DNA from: Microbacterium sp. LWO12-1.2
Lineage (GTDB): Bacteria > Actinomycetota > Actinomycetes > Actinomycetales > Microbacteriaceae
Assembly: GCF_040675875.1 (NCBI RefSeq)
Contig: NZ_JBEGII010000001.1
Location: forward strand, 2,852,001 to 2,916,000
DNA length: 64,000 nt
Direction of reading: 5' to 3'
Numbering within the stretch: position 1 is the first letter of the stretch; each line of letters begins with the position of its first letter. The notes under the pieces were generated by a model. The model saw only the letters and a list, made by a program, of their open reading frames with translations. It made no database searches and was not told the DNA's origin. The position numbers and the translations under genes are program-made. Shown one piece after another: positions 59,095-64,000 of this stretch.

Positions 59095-60726
59095 TCAGAC
59101 GGCGACGTCTCCCACCAGGTTGACCTTGATGCCCATGCCGGCGAACATCGCGGCCTTGGCGATCAGGGCCTTGTCGGCGGTCTCGGCGTCGGGCGCGTAG
59201 ACCGTCTGGGCGTGGTTGGCCTTGTGGCGGGCCATGAACTGGTCGCGCGAGATGCCGTGCAGCACCACGTGGGCGATCGGCCACTCCGGGTTCGTCGCGT
59301 CCTTGCGGCGCTGGGTCTCCTCCGCCGGCAGCTCGACCACCGAGGCGCGGAAGATGTCGGCCTGCAGGATGCCGTCGGCGATGAAGACGCGCGACAGCAC
59401 GAGCTCTCCGGACTTCGAGACACCGTTGATCGTGGCGCCGCCCGCCGGGAAGAACACGTGGCCCTGACGCCATCCTTCGGCGTTCTGCCATCCGCCCAGG
59501 TGCGAGGCGGGAACAGAGCCCGAGATCTCGTACACCCACACGAACTGTCCGTCGTAGTCCTCGCCCCAGCGCACGTCGTGCAGCGTGTTGTCGGGCACCA
59601 GGCCCATGGCGCGCCACACACGGTCGGTCACGAGCGCGTCGACCGCGACGCCCTCGTCGGCCTCGTTGAAGTGCGGGAACGCGCGGCCCTCGTGCAGCAC
59701 GCGCGAGCCGTCGCGCGAGGTCACGGGAGGACGCTCGGTGGAGTTCAGGATGCCCTCGGCCAGGTCGGATGCCGGCACCAGGTCCTTCAGACCCTGCTGG
59801 TACTGGATGCCGACCGCGTCGAGGCCGAAGTCGTCGGCGATGCGGAGAGCGGCGATGTACATCTTCAGCTGCCACTGCACCTGCTCGCGCGTGAGCTCGG
59901 TGGCGGCATCCTCGCCGTAGATGAAGGTCATGCCCGCGTCGATCAGCCAGTCGTAGGCGGCATCCGCCTCGTCCTCGCCGACGTTCAGCATCTCGGCGTA
60001 CAGCGCGGACTGCGACAGGCGCTCCTTGTAGATGCCCGTCTTGTTGAGCAGCTCGTCGTCGAAGATCGCGTTGTACATGCCCATGCAGCCCTCATCGAAG
60101 ACGCCGATGATGGCCTTCTCCGCCAGGAGCTCGGCGGCGAGCGCCTCACCCAGCTGCTTCTCGGGGCTGTCGGGCAGCTCGGGCAGGCCGCGCACGTGCG
60201 AGGCATCGTGCGTGATGGCGCCGGTCTCGGTCCACTCCTTGATGCCGGCGCGGAACCACTCGTCGGTGAAGTCGACCGACCAGATCGTCGCGTACGGCTT
60301 GTCCATCTTGGTGAGGCCGGCGTTCAGACCGAGCAATCCGACGAGTCCCGGCCAGTCGCCCGCGAAGTTCGCGACCGTGAGGATCGGCCCCTGGTGCGTG
60401 CGCAGGCCGGCGAGCACATGATGCGAGTACTGCCACACGGCCTCGGCGACGATGAGCGGCGCGTCGACGGGGATGTTCTTGAAGACTTCGAGTCCCATGC
60501 GCTGGCTCGAGATGAAGCCGTGGCCGGTGGAGGGGTCGACGTCGTTGGCGCGGATGACGGTCCAGCCGAGGTCGTTGAAGACGCCGGTGACGCCCGCCTC
60601 GAGCTCGACCTGCACGGGCCAGCCGCCGGTATTGGCGGCCTCGCGCAGGTCGCCCGAGGCGATCAGGTACGCGGTCTTCGGTGCGGATGCCGGACGGGAT
60701 GCCGGGGTCGGCAGTGTGTAGGTCAT
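59095..60726 (-). CDS. L-fucose/L-arabinose-type sugar isomerase
   Basis: A 543-residue protein similar to the fucose isomerase fold. The N-terminal domain begins with KTAYLIASGDLREAANTGGWPVQV; IGVFDEGCMGMYNAIFDDELLNKTG and DAVGIQYQQGLKDLVPASDL resemble the metal/catalytic strands of FucI/AraA-like enzymes. The C-terminal MARHKANHAQTVYA carries a likely catalytic His. It converts an aldose to a ketose, which the overlapping kinase could phosphorylate. The start overlaps the kinase stop as ATGA, with GGAGG upstream. Whether L-fucose, D-arabinose or another sugar is used is not known. Confidence 0.8.
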   Translation of the reverse strand: MTYTLPTPASRPASAPKTAYLIASGDLREAANTGGWPVQVELEAGVTGVFNDLGWTVIRANDVDPSTGHGFISSQRMGLEVFKNIPVDAPLIVAEAVWQYSHHVLAGLRTHQGPILTVANFAGDWPGLVGLLGLNAGLTKMDKPYATIWSVDFTDEWFRAGIKEWTETGAITHDASHVRGLPELPDSPEKQLGEALAAELLAEKAIIGVFDEGCMGMYNAIFDDELLNKTGIYKERLSQSALYAEMLNVGEDEADAAYDWLIDAGMTFIYGEDAATELTREQVQWQLKMYIAALRIADDFGLDAVGIQYQQGLKDLVPASDLAEGILNSTERPPVTSRDGSRVLHEGRAFPHFNEADEGVAVDALVTDRVWRAMGLVPDNTLHDVRWGEDYDGQFVWVYEISGSVPASHLGGWQNAEGWRQGHVFFPAGGATINGVSKSGELVLSRVFIADGILQADIFRASVVELPAEETQRRKDATNPEWPIAHVVLHGISRDQFMARHKANHAQTVYAPDAETADKALIAKAAMFAGMGIKVNLVGDVAV

Positions 60727-62276
60727 GATTCCTCCGTTGATGAAGTCGAGGGGCGGGAGTGGGGTGCGGAGTCTGTCGCCGCGCGCTGGTCGGCGGCGAG
60801 TTCGTGGACGACCTCCACCGTCGCCGCGTACAGGCGCACGTACCGGTCGAACAGGGTGTCGTAGGTCGCGCGCAGGGCAGCGTTCGGGGTGATGGTCTGC
60901 GCGACCGGGTTCCAGTCGGTGATGAGCGGTGCCTCGGCGTCGGCGGCGGTCGCGGTGGCGGCGAGGAACGCGGCGCCGTAGCTCGCGCCGATGGTCGTGG
61001 CCGGCACCTCCTGCACCAGTCCGGTCACGTCGGAGACGACCTGGAGCCACAGCTGCCCCTGGGTTCCCCCGCCGACCGCGACGATACGACGGATGTCGGC
61101 ACCGGCCTCGCGCATGGTCTCGACGTTGTGCCGCACACCCAGCGCCGTCGCCTCGAGTGCCGCGCGATACAGGTCACCCCGGCTGTGCTCGAGGGTCAAC
61201 CCGGCGATGACACCGCGGGCGTCCGGGTCCTGGATCGGCGTGCGCTCGCCGGCGAAGTACGGCAGCACCAGCAGACCGCGCGCGCCGGGGCCCGATGCCT
61301 CGGCCTCGGCGAGCAACTGGGGGTAGTCGGCGTCAGTGAGGTCCTTGAGCCAGGCCGTCAGGGCGCCGGAGGTCGAGAGGCCGCCGGCGAGGTTGCGCGT
61401 GCCGGGGAACACGCCGGCCGTGGTCCACATCGAGGGGGTGCGCAGCGTCTCCTCGCCGGTCGCCACGCTGTTCGTGAAGACCATGAACATCGTCGTGCCG
61501 TACATGAGCATGAGGTCGCCGGGCTCGTGCGCGCCGACGCTGACGGCCTCGGTCCAGGCGTCGATCGTGCCGGTGATCACCGGGATGCCCGCCGCGAGGC
61601 CGGTGAGCGCCGCAGCGTCGTCGGTGACGGTACCGGCGATGTCACCCGCCCAGGCGAGTCGCGGCTGCGCGATGGTCGCGGCGTACTGCTCCCAGAACGG
61701 CGCATGCCACTGCTCGTTCTCGATGTCGTACAGCGGCGAGACCTGGCTGGCCGACTGATGGTCGAGCACGTAGGCGCCGGTGAGCTTGCGAGCGAGCCAG
61801 GATGCGGGCATGAACAGTCGGCGCGCCCGCGCCCAGGCGTCCGGCTCCTCATCGGCGACCCAGGCGATCTTCGGGCCGCCGGCCTGCGAAGTCAGCGTCG
61901 AGCCGCCCACGCGGGTGATCTCCGCGACGCCGAGGTCGGCGGTCATCCGCTCGATCTGATCGCCGGCCCTGGTGTCGACGCCGTACAGGATCGCGGGGCG
62001 CACAGGCTCGTCGTCTTCATCCGCGAGCAGGATGCAGGGGCCCATGCCGCTCACGCCGACCGCGGTCACCTCGGCGTCGGGGTGCGCGCTCAGGAGTTCA
62101 CGGGTGATCGAGACGAACTCGTCCCACCAGATCGCGGCATCCATCTCGACCCAGCCCGTGCGGGGGCGGGAGACGTCGTGGGCGCGGGTGGCCGAGGCGA
62201 TGATCGCACCGTCGGCGGCGACCAGCACACCCTTGGTGCTCGACGTGCCGACATCCACTCCCAGAGTGCATCGCAT
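60723..62276 (-). CDS. FGGY-family carbohydrate kinase
   Basis: A 517-residue FGGY kinase. The phosphate loop is GVDVGTSSTKGVLVA. The motif SGTIDAWTEAVSVGAHEPGD carries the conserved Asp, and LPYFAGERTPIQDPDARGVIAGLTLEHSRGDLYRAALEAT is a typical FGGY signature stretch; IVAVGGGTQGQLWLQVVSDV completes the active site. It likely phosphorylates the ketose made by the isomerase. AAGGAGG precedes the ATG. The LacI operator lies upstream. Confidence 0.9.
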   Translation of the reverse strand: MRCTLGVDVGTSSTKGVLVAADGAIIASATRAHDVSRPRTGWVEMDAAIWWDEFVSITRELLSAHPDAEVTAVGVSGMGPCILLADEDDEPVRPAILYGVDTRAGDQIERMTADLGVAEITRVGGSTLTSQAGGPKIAWVADEEPDAWARARRLFMPASWLARKLTGAYVLDHQSASQVSPLYDIENEQWHAPFWEQYAATIAQPRLAWAGDIAGTVTDDAAALTGLAAGIPVITGTIDAWTEAVSVGAHEPGDLMLMYGTTMFMVFTNSVATGEETLRTPSMWTTAGVFPGTRNLAGGLSTSGALTAWLKDLTDADYPQLLAEAEASGPGARGLLVLPYFAGERTPIQDPDARGVIAGLTLEHSRGDLYRAALEATALGVRHNVETMREAGADIRRIVAVGGGTQGQLWLQVVSDVTGLVQEVPATTIGASYGAAFLAATATAADAEAPLITDWNPVAQTITPNAALRATYDTLFDRYVRLYAATVEVVHELAADQRAATDSAPHSRPSTSSTEES

Positions 62277-62308
62277 GGCGTCCTCCTTGATCGCGCTGGC
62301 CTTCCGAA

Positions 62309-62338
62309 AGCGTAGCTGAAATCGATTTCATGATGCAA
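62309..62338 (-). promoter_or_regulatory. LacI operator inside kinase promoter
   Basis: TGAAATCGATTTCA (62317-62330) is a perfect 14-bp palindrome. It sits between a TTGCAT -35 (62333-62338) and a TACGCT -10 (62309-62314) read on minus. Confidence 0.75.
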
Positions 62339-62368
62339 GCCCCGACGCGGCGATCAGAAAGAGGAGTC

Positions 62369-63355
62369 TCAGACGCGCACGGCGCTGGCGTGCTGCACCT
62401 CGCCACGCAGCACCACGGTGCGTGCGGGCTGGGCGTCTCCGCCGATGCGCTCGAGCAGCATCCGCGCCGCCGTGACCCCCATGTGCCTGGCGGGCAGGCG
62501 CACCATCGTGACCGCGGTCGGAGACAGCGTGGTGAACGGCAACGAGCCGACCACGGCCACCCCGAACTGCGGCGGCGTGAGACCCCGCTCGGTGAGCACC
62601 TGGATCGCCCCGACGCCAATGAGGTTGTTGCCGGCGACAACGGCATCCGGCGGTTCGGGGAGGTCCAGCAGCTCCTCCATCGCCGCGCGGGCGCCGTCGA
62701 CGCGGAAGGTCGCGAAGCGCTGCAGCGCGCCGATCTCCGCCGACAGCTCTGCAGCGGCGAGTGCGGCCCGCCACCCGGCGGCGCGGTCGGCCGCGGTGTC
62801 GATGTCCTCAGGCCCGCCGATGTAGGCGATACGCCGGTAGCCGGCCTCGATCAGCGACTCGGTCGCCGCGATGCCCGCAGCCCTGTTCGCGATCACGACG
62901 CCGTCGACGTCATACCGGGTGGCGCGGTCGACGGCGACGACGGGACGCCCGGTGGAGAGGATGCTGTCGAGGTTCGTGGCCTCGGATGCCGTCGCGATGA
63001 TCACGCCCGACATGTGCTCGGCGATCGCGATCTGCAGGTACGTCGCCTCCTTCTCGGTCTGCGAGTCGGAGTTGCACAGCACGACCGAGTATCCGGCCTC
63101 GGAGGCGACATCCTCGACCCCGCGCGCCATCTCGGTGAAGTACGGGTTCTCGATGTCGGGGATGACGAGGGCGATGACCTCGGAGCTCTGTGTACGCAGC
63201 GAGCGCGCCGTCCGATTCGGGGTGAAGTTCAGATCAGCAGCGGCTTTGCGCACCGCGGCGACCTTCTCGGCCGAGACGCTGGTGCCGTTGAACACCCGCG
63301 AAACCGTCGCCGGCGAGACACCCGCCCGTTCCGCGACATCGTAGATCGTCGTCAT
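62369..63355 (-). CDS. LacI-family regulator of the sugar kinase/isomerase genes
   Basis: A 328-residue LacI protein with HTH (TTIYDVAERAGVSPATVSRVFNG) and a periplasmic-binding-like effector domain. Both its own promoter and that of the kinase carry matching TGAAATCG half sites, so it probably represses both and is induced by the sugar or its phosphate. TACAGT lies 8 nt before the ATG at 63353-63355; a GTG 6 nt upstream is possible but poorly placed. Confidence 0.9.
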   Translation of the reverse strand: MTTIYDVAERAGVSPATVSRVFNGTSVSAEKVAAVRKAAADLNFTPNRTARSLRTQSSEVIALVIPDIENPYFTEMARGVEDVASEAGYSVVLCNSDSQTEKEATYLQIAIAEHMSGVIIATASEATNLDSILSTGRPVVAVDRATRYDVDGVVIANRAAGIAATESLIEAGYRRIAYIGGPEDIDTAADRAAGWRAALAAAELSAEIGALQRFATFRVDGARAAMEELLDLPEPPDAVVAGNNLIGVGAIQVLTERGLTPPQFGVAVVGSLPFTTLSPTAVTMVRLPARHMGVTAARMLLERIGGDAQPARTVVLRGEVQHASAVRV

Positions 63356-63363
63356 GGGCACTC

Positions 63364-63379
63364 ACTGTAACCGATTTCA
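63364..63379 (-). promoter_or_regulatory. LacI operator at its own promoter
   Basis: TGTAACCGATTTCA (63366-63379) shares the TGAAATCG half with the kinase operator and overlaps the TACAGT -10 (63364-63369), 8 nt before the LacI ATG. Autorepression is likely. Confidence 0.7.
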
Positions 63380-63438
63380 GTGTGACAGCGGAGGTCCGAC
63401 CGGGCACCTGCGCGCATCGGATCTGACATGCTGAAGTC

Positions 63439-64000
63439 ATGGAACCGGAGTTGCACGCATCAGTGGGCGACGTCGATGCGCGGCTGACGAGAGCGCGGAA
63501 CTCCGTAGCTTCCTCGGCGGCGCAGATCAAGAACGCTCTGGGCAGCATCATCGCGCTGACCAGCACGCCACCCCCGGCGAATCAGCCGCTGTGGCGACGA
63601 GTCGACGTGTTCGCACGGGCGGATCTCAAGGAGCTCCTGAACCCTGACGCCCAGAGCGACATCGCCGCCTGCCTCCGCCTGCTCGTGTCCCTGCACAATC
63701 GACTCACCGATGCGCGCTGGGAGATCTCGACGGCGCGCGATACGGCGGGCCGCGAGATCCTCAGAGGCCGCGGGAGCGGCATCACCACTACGACGACGAT
63801 CACGACCACGACCACCACCGAGTCGATCGAACTCCTGGCCGACGTCTTCACCACCGTCGCCGACGCGCTCGTATCCCTCGACACCCGGCTGACCGCGCAG
63901 ACCGTGTTCACTGCGCCGCTGCCGATCTCGGTGCGCGCGTATGTCCGTGAGATCCAGGCCGCCACCGCCCGGATCTCCGCCCAGCCGGACGACGCCTGGA
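63439..64000 (+). CDS. unidentified gene, truncated by the window end
   Basis: A 187-codon open frame starting MEPELHASVGDVDARLTRAR. It is helix-rich and soluble, and contains a striking threonine run (a Gly-Ile followed by 11 Thr with one Ile, residues ~114-126) between two helices. CATGCT lies 6 nt before the ATG. The nearest residues read like a DUF-type DNA-damage or phage-related helix, but I cannot name it. The 3' end lies beyond the window, so all domain calls are open. Confidence 0.6.
   Translation, partial: MEPELHASVGDVDARLTRARNSVASSAAQIKNALGSIIALTSTPPPANQPLWRRVDVFARADLKELLNPDAQSDIAACLRLLVSLHNRLTDARWEISTARDTAGREILRGRGSGITTTTTITTTTTTESIELLADVFTTVADALVSLDTRLTAQTVFTAPLPISVRAYVREIQAATARISAQPDDAW

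Noticed and set aside
1..64000. Horizontally acquired islands, insertion sequences, tRNA or rRNA genes
   Set aside because: Composition looks uniform, and I found no transposase, integrase, attachment repeat or RNA gene.

Overview
The window is a contiguous piece of a GC-rich actinobacterial chromosome. It most resembles the Microbacteriaceae, probably Microbacterium or a close relative. The clues are uniformly high GC with strong GC3 bias, a coproporphyrin-type heme cluster (hemQ, hemY, hemE, hemA), an LAxTG wall-sorting signal of the class E sortase type, a HAIR heat-shock operator at clpB, and many TANNNT -10 boxes ending 6-7 nt before a start codon, as in leaderless actinobacterial transcription. 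The genus is an inference. I see no rRNA, tRNA, CRISPR array, insertion sequence, prophage or origin, and no obvious compositional island.

Region by region: (1) 1-8.8 kb, heme synthesis. hemL (partial), hemB, hemD, hemC and hemQ run leftward. A trio of small membrane or envelope genes (DUF3618, Holin-X-like, YtxH-like) separates them from hemY and hemE, and hemA is divergent. No ferrochelatase is present here. (2) 8.8-22.6 kb, housekeeping and transport: an HhH repair-like protein, glycyl-tRNA synthetase, POT, MFS and MATE transporters, a beta-lactamase-fold protein whose catalytic motifs look lost, an M13 metallopeptidase, and a SpoU-type RNA methyltransferase. (3) 22.7-25.0 kb, manganese unit: mntH, a small membrane protein and the DtxR-type regulator mntR, with two dyads at the mntH start. 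(4) 25.4-35.2 kb: a wall-anchored GHL10 glycosidase-like protein, HAD phosphatases, anmK, a coiled-coil repeat membrane protein, a ROK kinase coupled to pyrE, exonuclease III, and a Tat-exported protein. (5) 35.3-40.7 kb: a NarL-type two-component system, BenE-like transporter, and NatAB-like ABC exporter. (6) 40.7-53.9 kb: putA with a divergent LysR regulator, a nitroreductase, an N-domain-less ClpB under a HAIR box, coaBC, an NRDE protein, LacI and GlxA/AraC regulators, and LysE with two small membrane proteins. (7) 53.9-64 kb: two GT4 glycosyltransferases, a DUF2252/MmcQ pair bracketed by related dyads, a sugar isomerase and FGGY kinase under a LacI regulator with matching operators, and an unidentified gene running off the end.

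No textbook novel system such as a defence island stands out. The more interesting signals are the leaderless-start grammar with a purine-rich discriminator, the decayed beta-lactamase fold, the naturally N-truncated ClpB, operator pairs that link regulators to targets (MntR-type, LacI-type, LysR-type), structured repeat dyads at convergent gene ends, a REP-like repeat that forms the N-terminus of a permease gene, and several overlooked small membrane proteins. All annotation comes from reading the sequence; no database search was run.
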